From assembly GCA_964464435.1 (NCBI GenBank), contig CAYXGE010000004.1, forward strand, positions 1 to 47,511: a stretch of 47,511 bases of DNA, read 5' to 3'. The stretch comes from CAYXGE01 sp964464435. GTDB taxonomy: Bacteria > Pseudomonadota > Gammaproteobacteria > Burkholderiales > Methylophilaceae. This document shows, one piece after another, positions 16,785-25,010 of the stretch. A program made the translations under genes and the position numbers. Every line of letters starts with the position of its first letter. The first letter of the stretch is position 1. The notes beneath the pieces are model-generated. The model saw only the letters and a list, made by a program, of their open reading frames with translations. It searched no databases and had not been told where the DNA came from.

Positions 16785-17810
16785 CTAAACACGTTCTAAT
16801 AGCATCGCATCGCCATAGCTAAAAAAACGATATTCTTCTGCAATAGCATGGGCATAGGCCTGTTTAATCGTGTCATAACCTGCAAGAGCAGATACCAGCA
16901 TCAATAATGTACTTTTGGGTAAATGGAAATTAGTAATTAAACGTTCCACTACGTTAAAAGCATACCCAGGGGTAATAAAAATATCTGTTTCCCCTTGCCC
17001 TGCCATTAAACAACCACCTCTAGCCGCACTTTCTAATGCGCGTAATGAAGTGGTGCCAACAGCGGTTACTTTACCGCCATTTGCTTGGCAGTGCTTAATC
17101 GCATTAACAGTCGATTGCGGAATATCATAGAGTTCGCTATGCATTTTATGGTCAGAAATGTTGTCTACGCGCACTGGTTGAAACGTACCGGCTCCTACAT
17201 GAAGAGTGATATTGGCAATATTGACACCATGCGATTTAAGTGCTGATAGTATTGCCTCATCAAAATGTAAGCCAGCGGTGGGTGCGGCTACTGCCCCCGG
17301 CACTTTAGCGTATACAGTTTGGTATCGCGTCTCATCAGTTTCATCTGCTTCATGGGTAATATAGGGCGGCAAAGGTAGCTGACCATACTGCTCTAGCAAA
17401 TCTAAAATTGACATATCGTGGTTTACTTCTACCAAGAATAAATCCTGCTCGCGTCCAATAACTTTTGCAGAAATGCTGTTAGCAATCAAAATGTCGGTAT
17501 CAGGCTTAGGCGATTTTGAGGATTTAATTAATGCTAAAAAGCGATGATTTGATAGTACGCGCTCCACCATGAGCTCAATTTTTCCTCCCGATAATTTATG
17601 ACCAAATAGTCTGGCTTTAATTACACGCGTATCGTTAAAGACAAGTACATCATTGGGTTTAAAATATTGGCAAAGATTTTTAAACACATCATCTTTTAAA
17701 ATGTTTCGTTTCCCATCAACATAAAGTAAACGACTCGCACTGCGGTCAGGGATGGGAAATTGCGCAATCAGTTTCTCAGGTAAATAAAAATCAAAATCAG
17801 TAGTTCGCAT
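16785..17810 (-). CDS. queA: S-adenosylmethionine:tRNA ribosyltransferase-isomerase QueA
   Basis: QueA moves the ribosyl part of SAM onto preQ1 in tRNA, giving epoxyqueuosine at the wobble position of GUN anticodons. The protein is 341 aa. Hallmarks are the start FDFYLPEKLIAQFPIPDRSASRL, NDTRVIKARLFG, VAAPTAGLHF, ITLHVGAGTFQPVR and the closing ITNFHLPKSTLLMLVSA. The gene diverges from tRNA-Leu, and the tRNA promoter overlaps its start. No tgt, which often follows queA, is seen; a secreted hypothetical gene lies downstream instead. Confidence 0.96.
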   Translation of the reverse strand: MRTTDFDFYLPEKLIAQFPIPDRSASRLLYVDGKRNILKDDVFKNLCQYFKPNDVLVFNDTRVIKARLFGHKLSGGKIELMVERVLSNHRFLALIKSSKSPKPDTDILIANSISAKVIGREQDLFLVEVNHDMSILDLLEQYGQLPLPPYITHEADETDETRYQTVYAKVPGAVAAPTAGLHFDEAILSALKSHGVNIANITLHVGAGTFQPVRVDNISDHKMHSELYDIPQSTVNAIKHCQANGGKVTAVGTTSLRALESAARGGCLMAGQGETDIFITPGYAFNVVERLITNFHLPKSTLLMLVSALAGYDTIKQAYAHAIAEEYRFFSYGDAMLLERV

Positions 17811-17826
17811 AAGTTCAATCGTTTGC

Positions 17827-17832
17827 TATAAT
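17827..17832 (+). promoter_or_regulatory. Perfect -10 box of the tRNA-Leu promoter
   Basis: TATAAT is located 26 nt before the mature tRNA 5' end. At 17 nt upstream is TTCGCA (17804-17809), a 4-of-6 match to TTGACA, which contains the queA start codon on the other strand. Position and quality fit a strong stable-RNA promoter. It may compete with queA expression. Confidence 0.65.
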
Positions 17833-17858
17833 GGCGGTCTTCCAAAGTTGTCCCTCTT

Positions 17859-17945
17859 GCCGGAGTGGCGGAATTGGTAGACGCACTGGACTCAAAATCC
17901 AGCGCTGGCGACAGCGTGCCGGTTCGATTCCGGCTTCCGGCACCA
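17859..17945 (+). tRNA. tRNA-Leu, anticodon CAA
   Basis: This is a class II tRNA of 87 nt including an encoded CCA (17943-17945). The acceptor stem pairs GCCGGAG with TTCCGGC (one G-U). The anticodon stem CTGGA/TCCAG encloses loop CTCAAAA, placing CAA at 17893-17895, which reads UUG codons. The long variable arm GCGCTGGCGACAGCGT and the T-loop GGTTCGATTCC confirm a leucine tRNA. Confidence 0.96.
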
Positions 17946-18342
17946 CTTGTTTCAATCTTAATTAATTCACATATTATACATCTAGGAAAGACTCAATCTC
18001 TCTTTTGATTTTGATGAATATGTTGAATAAAAAGATTAGTCTTGATTTAGGCTGGTTTTATCAAACCACACTAAAGTTAAATTAATTTGCTAAGTTGTAA
18101 CTAATTGTTAAAATGTGAGTATTCACTATTTTGGTTCATTTAATTCACTTGCAACTGCTTTTTTCGCATTATCATCTATTTTACTCAATGACTTAGTTTT
18201 TAAGGCTTTGCGGCATGTTTTTTTACAGAAATTCAATCTCAAATGCTTGAATTACAATTTGTAATATGTTAGTTTGTCGAATGTGTGACAAAACGTCGCA
18301 GGGAATTTCAAAAACCCTAAAATGCTTGGTCAAAGGTGAGTG
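17946..18342. other. Long intergenic region between tRNA-Leu and the oxidase cluster
   Basis: About 400 bp of very AT-rich DNA without a convincing gene on either strand. It must hold the promoter of the oxidase cluster, but no clean -35/-10 pair is found; TTGCAA (18149-18154) and TATCAT (18170-18175) are only 15 nt apart. A perfect 15-bp dyad sits at 18251-18265 (listed separately). Confidence 0.6.
18251..18265. promoter_or_regulatory. Perfect palindrome, candidate operator upstream of the oxidase cluster
   Basis: ATTACAA-T-TTGTAAT is an exact inverted repeat (7 bp, 1-nt centre) located 78 nt before the first gene of the oxidase cluster. The form is typical of a dimeric regulator site. It does not match the FNR (TTGAT-N4-ATCAA) consensus. 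The regulator is unknown. Confidence 0.4.
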
Positions 18343-18807
18343 ATGTCAGAAGACTTCAAAGTCGTTGCAAAACCAAATAATTCATTATCCAAAAAGGGTA
18401 TGTATGTGGTTATTGGTATTGTCACTTTCTTTTCACTTGCGATTGCGTTGGCATTTAGTTTGATGGGTGCTTGGATGGTATTACCATTTGCTGGGGCAGA
18501 AATGTTACTTGTAGCAGCTGCGTTTTATTATGTTCAATGCCATGCGAACGATTTTGAAAGTATTACTATTGTGGGTGATGAGCTTTCGCTAGCAAAGCAG
18601 CATTACACCCAATCAAGTAAAGTGGTGTTGAATTGCTATTGGGTACAAGTGTTGTTATCGCAAAATCCAAGTGGTGAGCATGTGCTTAGTTTGCGCTCTC
18701 ATGGTAAAGAGTACGAGTTTGGTCATAGGCTAATGCACGATAAAGACAAGGTAGCATTAGCACAACAATTAAAAGAACGAGTTGGTGTAAGTAAGGGAAT
18801 TGCTTAA
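18343..18807 (+). CDS. DUF2244-family membrane protein, first gene of the oxidase cluster
   Basis: This is a 154-aa protein with two membrane segments (about residues 20-44 and 47-68: YVVIGIVTFFSLAIALAFSL, GAEMLLVAAAFYYVQCHAND). A cytoplasmic-type beta domain follows. Segment pattern and length match DUF2244 proteins, which are regularly encoded beside cytochrome oxidase genes and have no proven function. ATG 18343 is preferred over GTG 18340 because AGGTG (18334-18338) sits 4 nt upstream. Position directly before coxB suggests a role in oxidase assembly or regulation. Confidence 0.8.
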   Translation: MSEDFKVVAKPNNSLSKKGMYVVIGIVTFFSLAIALAFSLMGAWMVLPFAGAEMLLVAAAFYYVQCHANDFESITIVGDELSLAKQHYTQSSKVVLNCYWVQVLLSQNPSGEHVLSLRSHGKEYEFGHRLMHDKDKVALAQQLKERVGVSKGIA

Positions 18808-18830
18808 TTTAAATGAGGGACGGGATAGTG

Positions 18831-19994
18831 ATGCAGTTTTTAAATAAATTTGTAACTTTTTTAGTGTTGTCGTTCATGTCATTCGCAGTCAGTGCTGAAT
18901 ATTCATGGAATTTTCCAACACCTGTAACACCGATGGCGTTAGATACTTTACATGTTCATAATAAATTTATGGTCATCGTGATGGTGGTGTTTATTGTAGT
19001 TCTTGGGATTATGGTGTATTCCATCATTAATCACCGTAAAAGCACTGGACATAAAGCATCTAACTTTACTGGCCCAAGTACACGCTCTCAATTGCTTTGG
19101 ACGCTCGTTCCTTTTGCAATCTTACTTTATATCGACTTTATCTTAATGGGTATTCCTGCCTATCACAGTGTGGTGATGATGGAAGATACTAAAACTAACG
19201 CTGATATGGTCGTTAAAGTGACAGGTTCACAATGGCGCTGGCAATATGAATACATGGATGGTGACGCGCAAGGCGTTAAATTCGTCAGTAATTTAACCAC
19301 ACCACAAGATCAAATTGATAATAAAGCGGCAAAAGGTGAAAACTATTTGTTGGAAGTCGATAACAATTTAGTATTGCCTGTGGGTAAAAAGGTCAGAATC
19401 CTGTTGACATCAAATGATGTGATTCACAATTGGTGGGTTCCAGCTTTTGGTTCAGCGCGTGATGCGATTCCAGGTTTCTTGCGTGAAAGTTGGGTGCAGG
19501 TAACGCAAGCTGGTACATATCGTGGTGCATGTAAAGAGCTTTGTGGTAAGGGTCATGGGTTTATGCCAGTGGTAGTTGATGCAGTGCCTGAAGATCAATT
19601 TAAAGTGTGGGCTGCCGATCAAAAAACAAAAATGGCTGCTGCTTCTGCTGGTGCTGACAAAGAATGGAAAAAAGAAGAGTTAGTAGCCATGGGTAAAGAA
19701 ATTTACACTAAAAACTGTGCCGTTTGCCATCAGGCTAATGGTCAAGGTTTGCCACCTGCATTTCCTGCGCTAACAGGTAGCAAGATTGTGCAAGGGCCAA
19801 ACTTTGATGCCAGTGGTGCGTTGTTAAAAGATAGTCATTTAGACCGCGTATTAAATGGCAAAAACATCATGCCAGCATGGAAAGCAACGCTGACCGATAC
19901 AGAAATTGCAGCAGTTATTACCTATGAAAGAAACGACTTGGGTAATGCGGTAGGCGATGTGTTGCAACCAGCGCAAGTTAAAGCATTAAGATAA
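18831..19994 (+). CDS. coxB: Cytochrome c oxidase subunit II with fused cytochrome c domain
   Basis: Subunit II accepts electrons at its CuA centre and passes them to subunit I. From ATG 18831 the protein is 387 aa: signal peptide (1-22, cleavage FAVSA-E), two membrane helices (about 38-60 and 85-105), then the periplasmic CuA domain. CuA ligands are visible in VIHNWWVPAFG and in CKELCGKGHGFMPV. After a linker comes a class I cytochrome c module with CAVCH (residues 296-300) and a probable axial Met347 in NIMPAW. The fusion makes this a caa3-like subunit. GGGA (18822-18825) supports the start over ATG 18813. Confidence 0.95.
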   Translation: MQFLNKFVTFLVLSFMSFAVSAEYSWNFPTPVTPMALDTLHVHNKFMVIVMVVFIVVLGIMVYSIINHRKSTGHKASNFTGPSTRSQLLWTLVPFAILLYIDFILMGIPAYHSVVMMEDTKTNADMVVKVTGSQWRWQYEYMDGDAQGVKFVSNLTTPQDQIDNKAAKGENYLLEVDNNLVLPVGKKVRILLTSNDVIHNWWVPAFGSARDAIPGFLRESWVQVTQAGTYRGACKELCGKGHGFMPVVVDAVPEDQFKVWAADQKTKMAAASAGADKEWKKEELVAMGKEIYTKNCAVCHQANGQGLPPAFPALTGSKIVQGPNFDASGALLKDSHLDRVLNGKNIMPAWKATLTDTEIAAVITYERNDLGNAVGDVLQPAQVKALR

Positions 19995-20039
19995 TTTTAT
20001 TAGCATTATTTTGTATTAGAAGTTATTAAGGAGAAGATG

Positions 20040-21644
20040 ATGAGTTACGCAGCGACAGAACATCATGATGCGCATCATGATCATCCAACGGGCATTAAGC
20101 GTTGGTTGACTACTACCAATCATAAAGACATTGGAACGATGTATTTAACGTTCTCGTTAATTATGTTTTTACTTGGTGGTCTGATGATATTGGTGGTGAG
20201 GGCTGAATTATTTCAACCTGGACTACAATTGGTCAAGCCAGAGTTTTTTAATCAACTGATTGGTGTGCATGCGCTGGTCATGATTTTTGCAGCATTGATG
20301 CCTGCAGCAACTGGTTTTGCTAACTGGATGTTGCCATTGCAATTGGGCGCTCCTGATATGGCGCTGCCTAGGTTAAATAACTGGGGTTTCTGGTTATTGC
20401 CCCCAGCAGCCATTCTATTAACTCTTCCATTTACCTTGGCCTTGTTTGGTATTGGTGATGGTGCAGTAGCTACTGGCTGGACACTGTATACGCCATTGTC
20501 AGTGCAAGGTGGTATTGGTGTTGACTTCGCAATTTTCTCAATTCACTTATTGGGTGTGTCATCTGTATTAGGCTCAATTAACGTGATTGTAACGATCTTC
20601 AATATGCGCGCACCTGGCATGACATTAATGAAAATGCCTATGTTTGCTTGGGGTTGGTTAGTAACTGCGTTCTTGCTGATCGCCACAATCCCAGTATTAG
20701 CTGGTGCAGTAACAATGTTGTTAACAGACCGCCATTTTGGTACCCACTTCTTTGATGCGGCAGGTGGTGGTGACCCAATTCTTTGGCAACATCTGTTCTG
20801 GTTCTTTGGTCATCCAGAGGTTTATATTGTGTTGTTACCAATTTGGGGTTTTATGCCACAAATCTTACAAACATTCTCACGTAAACCAATGTATGGCTAC
20901 AAAGCACAAGTATATTCACTTTGGGCTATTGGTATTTTGGCCTTAGTAGTATGGGCGCACCACTTCTTTACTGTAGGTATGCCAGTACCTGCTTTGCTCT
21001 ACTTTATGTACAGCACTATGGCAATTTCACTCCCACTAGCAGTCTTGTTCTACTGCTGGATTGCAACGATTTGGAAAGGCTCTCTCAGCTTTGAAACTCC
21101 TATGTTGTTTGCAACAGGTTGGATTATCTTGTTTGGTATAGGTGGTTTAACAGGTTTGGTATTGGCTGACGTTGCTGCTGATGCACAATATCACCACTCT
21201 TACTTCGTGGTTGCACACTTCCATTACACATTGTTTGCTGGTGGTATGATGGGTGTTATGGCTGGTGTTTACTACTGGTTGCCAAAAATGACAGGCCATA
21301 TGTACAGTGAAAAACTCGGAAAACTACATTTCTGGTTAACAGCTATTTCATTCAACTTGACCTTTATTCCGCAATTCTTCTTAGGACTTGCTGGTATGCC
21401 TCGCCGTATTCCAGACTATGCATTACAGTTTGCAGAATTTAATGCAATTTCATCTGTAGCTGCATTTGTGCTTGGATTGTCACAGTTAATATTTGTCTAC
21501 AATATTATTAGTTGTGCACGTGGCGGTAAAAAAGCAACGGACCGTGTATGGGAAGGTGCTGAAGGACTGGAATGGACCCTTCCATCGCCACCTCCATACC
21601 ATAGTTTTACAGACCAACCAGAATTTAAAAAATTGACTGGATAA
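20040..21644 (+). CDS. coxA: Cytochrome c oxidase subunit I (A-type)
   Basis: The catalytic subunit carries low-spin heme a and the heme a3-CuB centre where oxygen is reduced. The protein is 534 aa with about 12 membrane helices. GVHALVMIFAALMPAATGF holds a heme a ligand. FGHPEVYIVLLP holds a CuB His, the cross-linked Tyr and the D-channel Glu, which marks the A1 subfamily. VWAHHFFTVGM has the other two CuB His, and VVAHFHYTLFAG the heme a3/a ligands. AAGGAG (20028-20033) lies 6 nt before the second of two tandem ATGs, so 20040 is chosen over 20037. Confidence 0.96.
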   Translation: MSYAATEHHDAHHDHPTGIKRWLTTTNHKDIGTMYLTFSLIMFLLGGLMILVVRAELFQPGLQLVKPEFFNQLIGVHALVMIFAALMPAATGFANWMLPLQLGAPDMALPRLNNWGFWLLPPAAILLTLPFTLALFGIGDGAVATGWTLYTPLSVQGGIGVDFAIFSIHLLGVSSVLGSINVIVTIFNMRAPGMTLMKMPMFAWGWLVTAFLLIATIPVLAGAVTMLLTDRHFGTHFFDAAGGGDPILWQHLFWFFGHPEVYIVLLPIWGFMPQILQTFSRKPMYGYKAQVYSLWAIGILALVVWAHHFFTVGMPVPALLYFMYSTMAISLPLAVLFYCWIATIWKGSLSFETPMLFATGWIILFGIGGLTGLVLADVAADAQYHHSYFVVAHFHYTLFAGGMMGVMAGVYYWLPKMTGHMYSEKLGKLHFWLTAISFNLTFIPQFFLGLAGMPRRIPDYALQFAEFNAISSVAAFVLGLSQLIFVYNIISCARGGKKATDRVWEGAEGLEWTLPSPPPYHSFTDQPEFKKLTG

Positions 21645-21656
21645 TAGAGCAAATTA

Positions 21657-21681
21657 CAGACTAGCGGTCTACGCTAGTCTG
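21657..21681 (+). promoter_or_regulatory. Perfect 10-bp stem-loop between coxA and the small assembly ORF
   Basis: CAGACTAGCG (21657-21666) pairs exactly with CGCTAGTCTG (21672-21681) around a 5-nt loop. No T-run follows, so it is not a standard terminator. Its place just after coxA suggests an mRNA-stabilising or processing hairpin, giving more subunit mRNA than assembly-factor mRNA. Confidence 0.6.
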
Positions 21682-21697
21682 TTCTGAGAGGTTGGGG

Positions 21698-21817
21698 ATG
21701 TCAGATTTAGATGGTAATAACCATAATAACAACAAAAATATAAAACTTGCTTTAGTGGTTGGTGCGTTAGCGTTACTTTGGTTTTTTGTGTCTATGGTTG
21801 TGATATGGAACCAGTAG
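21698..21817 (+). CDS. Cytochrome oxidase small assembly protein (39 aa)
   Basis: A 39-codon frame starts at ATG 21698, preceded by GAGAGGTTGGGG (21686-21697), and encodes an Asn-rich hydrophilic N terminus (MSDLDGNNHNNNKN) and one membrane helix (IKLALVVGALALLWFFVSMV). It lies exactly where betaproteobacterial oxidase clusters carry a roughly 40-residue single-helix protein annotated as a small assembly protein, between coxA and ctaG. It overlaps the ctaG start by 13 nt, indicating translational coupling. Function is presumed from position only. Confidence 0.72.
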   Translation: MSDLDGNNHNNNKNIKLALVVGALALLWFFVSMVVIWNQ

Positions 21818-22359
21818 AGGAAAGTCAGTCGCATAAAGCAATACAAGATGCGGCAAACAAAAAACTGGGATTAAAGTTATTGTGGATTGTTGCAGGTGCT
21901 CTAATATTTGCCTTTGCTCTAGTTCCACTGTATGACGTGTTATGTTCAGTGACTGGTTTAAATGGTAAAACAAAAGAGACGGCAGAGCTTAAAACCACGC
22001 AAGTAGATAAAACAAGATGGGTAACAGTAGAGTTTACAAGCGCTGTCATGCCAGGATTGGCATGGAACTTTAAGCCAAAACAGCCCAGCATTAAAGTGCA
22101 TCCAGGGCAGATAGAAACTGTACTGTTTGAAGCAAAAAATGTGACAAATCAAACTGTGGCTGGGCAAGCGATACCAAGTGTAAGTCCAGGAAAAGCATCG
22201 CCGCATTTGAAGAAAATTGAGTGTTTTTGTTTTCAACGACAAGAACTCAAAGCTGGGGAATCTAAGGATATGCCATTACGTTTTTATGTCAGTCCTGAAA
22301 TTCCTGAAGATGTAAGTGTGATTACGCTATCTTATGCGTTTTTTAGCGCGGTAAAGTAA
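21805..22359 (+). CDS. ctaG: Cytochrome c oxidase assembly protein CtaG (Cox11)
   Basis: CtaG delivers copper to the CuB site of subunit I. The protein is 184 aa: a short cytoplasmic N terminus, one membrane helix (about residues 26-46, LLWIVAGALIFAFALVPLYD) with the conserved VPLYDVLC border, and a periplasmic immunoglobulin-like domain. The copper-binding motif CFCF is in KKIECFCFQRQEL, and PLRFYVSPEIP and TLSYAFF are typical Cox11 ends. ATG 21805 overlaps the upstream small ORF; an earlier in-frame TTG lies inside that ORF. Confidence 0.94.
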   Translation: MEPVEESQSHKAIQDAANKKLGLKLLWIVAGALIFAFALVPLYDVLCSVTGLNGKTKETAELKTTQVDKTRWVTVEFTSAVMPGLAWNFKPKQPSIKVHPGQIETVLFEAKNVTNQTVAGQAIPSVSPGKASPHLKKIECFCFQRQELKAGESKDMPLRFYVSPEIPEDVSVITLSYAFFSAVK

Positions 22360-22450
22360 GCGGTTTAGGGAGCAATTAGCTGTAAAGGCTTTTAGCAAAT
22401 AATTAACAAAGAGTGTTTTATTAAACAACAATAGTGTCGAGGAAAAATGC

Positions 22451-23338
22451 ATGTCTTCACATTCACATAATACAAATCATTACTATGTACCAGATCCAGT
22501 GTCTTATCCAGTAACAACATCGTTGGGTTTGCTGGCATTGGCATCAGGTTTTATATTTAAGATTAATAATTACCCTGCCGGTAAGTACATGATGATTTTG
22601 GGTGCATTACTCATTCTTGCCATGGTATTTAAATGGATGGGAAGCGTAATCGTTGAAAGCGAAACAGGAAAATATAAAGCATGGGAAGATAAATCATTCC
22701 GTGTGGGTATGGTGACTTTTATTAGCTCTGAAGTCGCGTTCTTTGCTGCATTTTTTGGTGCACTGTTTTATATGCGCATTATTTCGATTCCTGAACTCGC
22801 TTCATTTGACCCAATGTTTACCATGTATAAAGACTTTACAGGTGCTTGGCCATCAGCAGGGCCTGGTGGTAATACTGTACAAGGCATGTATGAAGCTGCC
22901 AAGTTTGAGCCAATGGGTGCTTGGGGCTTACCAGCAATTAATACCGCATTACTACTTACTTCAGGTGCAACTATTACTTGGGCACATCATGCATTACTCA
23001 AAAATAATCGCCCACAATTGATTATTGGTATGATTTTAACAGTAGCGCTAGGGATTGCATTCTTGGCTTGTCAGGCCTATGAATATCATCATGCTTACAC
23101 AGAAATGGGCTTAACCTTAGGTGCTGGTGCATATGGTGCAACCTTCTTTATGTTGACAGGTTTCCACGGCTTTCATGTACTACTTGGCACCATTATGCTG
23201 ATTGTTATTTTACTACGTTGTATCAAAGGCCACTTTACACCAGAGCATCACTTTGGATTTGAGGGTGTTGCTTGGTACTGGCATTTTGTTGATGTGGTTT
23301 GGTTAGGTTTATTTGTGTTTGTGTACTGGTTAGTTTAG
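22451..23338 (+). CDS. ctaE: Cytochrome c oxidase subunit III
   Basis: Subunit III stabilises the oxidase core and binds lipid. The protein is 295 aa with seven predicted membrane helices. The family motifs SSEVAFFAAFFGALFYMR, ACQAYEYHHA, FFMLTGFHGFHVLLGT and VAWYWHFVDVVWLGLFVFVY are all intact. The start ATG 22451 follows GAGG (22439-22442). A 91-nt spacer after ctaG leaves room for a separate promoter. A strong bidirectional terminator follows. Confidence 0.96.
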   Translation: MSSHSHNTNHYYVPDPVSYPVTTSLGLLALASGFIFKINNYPAGKYMMILGALLILAMVFKWMGSVIVESETGKYKAWEDKSFRVGMVTFISSEVAFFAAFFGALFYMRIISIPELASFDPMFTMYKDFTGAWPSAGPGGNTVQGMYEAAKFEPMGAWGLPAINTALLLTSGATITWAHHALLKNNRPQLIIGMILTVALGIAFLACQAYEYHHAYTEMGLTLGAGAYGATFFMLTGFHGFHVLLGTIMLIVILLRCIKGHFTPEHHFGFEGVAWYWHFVDVVWLGLFVFVYWLV

Positions 23339-23353
23339 TAATTCACAAAATAA

Positions 23354-23385
23354 AAGGGCGATGCAAATGCATCGCCCTTATTTTA
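23354..23385. terminator. Bidirectional terminator between ctaE and the DUF2909 gene
   Basis: AAGGGCGATGC (23354-23364) and GCATCGCCCTT (23369-23379) form an 11-bp GC-rich stem with a 4-nt loop. ATTTTAT follows on the plus strand and TTATTTTG on the minus strand. It ends both the ctaE transcript and the convergent gene. Confidence 0.9.
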
Positions 23386-23402
23386 TGTTGTTATTAAGTC
23401 AA

Positions 23403-23597
23403 TTATTTGTGACCAATTAAGCCAAAATAATAACCTATCATTAATAGTGCAAACAAAAAGATTGAAAGTGAGATACGCACTGTTAAGGCCTTGACGGTTC
23501 TCTCTCCACCTTTATCTTTGCTAAGAAAAAATAGGGCACTAAATAAACTGCCAATAATCAAAAGTAAAATAATGACAATCAAGATTTTAATGAGCAT
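23403..23597 (-). CDS. Twin-transmembrane DUF2909-family protein
   Basis: This is a 64-aa protein of two membrane helices (MLIKILIVIILLLIIGSLFSALFFL and the segment from about residue 41 to 60), joined by a charged loop SKDKGGERTVKALTVR. Length, topology and placement opposite the oxidase genes match DUF2909 / twin transmembrane proteins of beta- and gammaproteobacterial oxidase clusters. Function unknown, presumed oxidase-related. It is transcribed toward ctaE and diverges from the SURF1 gene with an 84-nt shared promoter region. Confidence 0.78.
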   Translation of the reverse strand: MLIKILIVIILLLIIGSLFSALFFLSKDKGGERTVKALTVRISLSIFLFALLMIGYYFGLIGHK

Positions 23598-23681
23598 GGT
23601 AGTAGTCCAATAAGAGTTAAATGATTATGCGGTGCAAGAGTTATTTTTGCAATCAAGTTTTGTTTTAGTAGGCGGGATATT

Positions 23682-24407
23682 TTGAAGGTTCAATTTAAAC
23701 CAAGCTTAATTGGCTTTGTTGTATTAACATGCTTCGTTGCTTTGTTTATTAAGCTTGGATTTTGGCAATATACAAAGGCACAGCAAAAAATTGCCTATCA
23801 AGCGACATTAGATAAAAGTCTTGCCGCAAAACCAGTTGCACTGCCGATGAATGCAGAAGCGCCTGATACCCTAAAATTTAAGCAGGTTCACTTTGTTGGG
23901 CAATATGAACCAAGGTATCAAATTTATTTGGATAACCAAGTCAATGATGTCGTCGCAGGTTTTCATATCATTACACCGGTAAAACTTGAAAATACCGATA
24001 CTTATGTATTAGTGAATCGCGGCTGGGTAGCGGCAAATGCAAGGCATGATGATTTGCCAGTAGTACAAACCCCAACACACGTTCAACAATTTGAAGGTCA
24101 GATTTGGGTGCCTAGTAATAAGTTCTTTACTTTAGTTAATGCAAGCAAAGCGAAGCAAAACAATTGGCAGACTTTATGGCAAAACATGGATATCAAAGCT
24201 TATCAAGCCAAGGTAAACTTTAAAGTGCTTCCTTATTTGGTGAAACTAAATGCTGATTCGCCTGCCAACGGGTTTGCACGAAATTGGCCAAGACCAGATG
24301 ATAGATCTACAACGCATTTGGGATATGCTTATCAATGGTTTGGGTTTGCATTTTCAGCATGCTTAATCTATGTATTTGTGAGTTTTAAAAAGAAAGTTGT
24401 TAAGTAA
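23682..24407 (+). CDS. SURF1-family oxidase assembly protein
   Basis: SURF1 proteins help insert heme A into subunit I. The 241-aa protein has the family layout of two membrane helices flanking a periplasmic domain: N-terminal IGFVVLTCFVALFIKLGFWQ (with the GxWQ border) and C-terminal YAYQWFGFAFSACLIYVFVSFKKK. The motifs YLDNQ, YVLVNRGWV and RPDDRSTTHLGYAYQW are typical. The start is TTG 23682 with GGGA 4 nt upstream; no nearby ATG fits. The stop overlaps the next start (TAATG). Confidence 0.92.
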   Translation: MKVQFKPSLIGFVVLTCFVALFIKLGFWQYTKAQQKIAYQATLDKSLAAKPVALPMNAEAPDTLKFKQVHFVGQYEPRYQIYLDNQVNDVVAGFHIITPVKLENTDTYVLVNRGWVAANARHDDLPVVQTPTHVQQFEGQIWVPSNKFFTLVNASKAKQNNWQTLWQNMDIKAYQAKVNFKVLPYLVKLNADSPANGFARNWPRPDDRSTTHLGYAYQWFGFAFSACLIYVFVSFKKKVVK

Positions 24408-25009
24408 TGACGCAGGATGAAAATCAAATATCGAGTAAACAACAAAGTAAAACAAGCAAATTAACCTTGTTATTGTTACTCGCATTTTTTGCTTTTCCGA
24501 TTATTATTGTTGTCACCATGCACCAATTAAACATTCATCCTAAGGGCAGTAGTCATGGGCAATTGTTTAGTCCATCTATTCCTATCAATATACCAGCAGA
24601 CTTAACGACAAAAAAAGGACTGGCAGTCGATAGTAAGTTTTGGGGCAGTCGATGGAATATGATCTACATCTCTGCGGATTGCAACAAAACTTGTGAAACA
24701 AGAGTGCAAGAAGTGCGGCAGATTCATGTGTCTTTAGCCAAGGAAATTGAGCGTGTTCAGCGCGTATTGGTAGCACAGAATGCTAATTTTGAAGATTTGC
24801 AAAACCGATATCCTGATTTACAAATCTTGCAACAATCAGAAGCGATGTCGCAATTTTCTTCTCAATTTTTTCAACACAGTAAAGCCAATCAAGGCCTATA
24901 TCTGGTTGACCCTTTAGGCAACTTGGTAATGTATTATAACGATGACATGCCTGCTAAATTGATCAGGGCTGACTTACTAAAGTTATTAAAATTTTCATGG
25001 GCGGGCTAA
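24407..25009 (+). CDS. SCO-like thioredoxin-fold membrane protein, oxidase-cluster type
   Basis: This 200-aa protein has one N-terminal membrane helix (about residues 19-40) and a periplasmic thioredoxin-like domain. WNMIYISADCNKTCETRV has the Cys-x3-Cys pattern of SCO copper chaperones (Cys88, Cys92 by count), and QGLYLVDPLGNLVMYY matches the late strand of the fold. The distal copper-binding His of true Sco1 is not clearly placed; a His in QFFQHSKA is a candidate. It sits between SURF1 and ctaA as in other betaproteobacteria, so a role in CuA maturation or thiol reduction is likely. The exact activity is inference. Confidence 0.78.
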   Translation: MTQDENQISSKQQSKTSKLTLLLLLAFFAFPIIIVVTMHQLNIHPKGSSHGQLFSPSIPINIPADLTTKKGLAVDSKFWGSRWNMIYISADCNKTCETRVQEVRQIHVSLAKEIERVQRVLVAQNANFEDLQNRYPDLQILQQSEAMSQFSSQFFQHSKANQGLYLVDPLGNLVMYYNDDMPAKLIRADLLKLLKFSWAG

Positions 25010-25010
25010 A

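Noticed and set aside
17859..17990. tRNA-Leu as a mobile-element attachment site
   Set aside because: No second copy of the tRNA 3' end, no integrase, and the genes after it are core oxidase genes.
18010..18085. Short frame of about 24 codons (starting MNMLNKKISLDLGW) after tRNA-Leu
   Set aside because: No ribosome-binding site, no family, and the size is expected by chance in AT-rich DNA.
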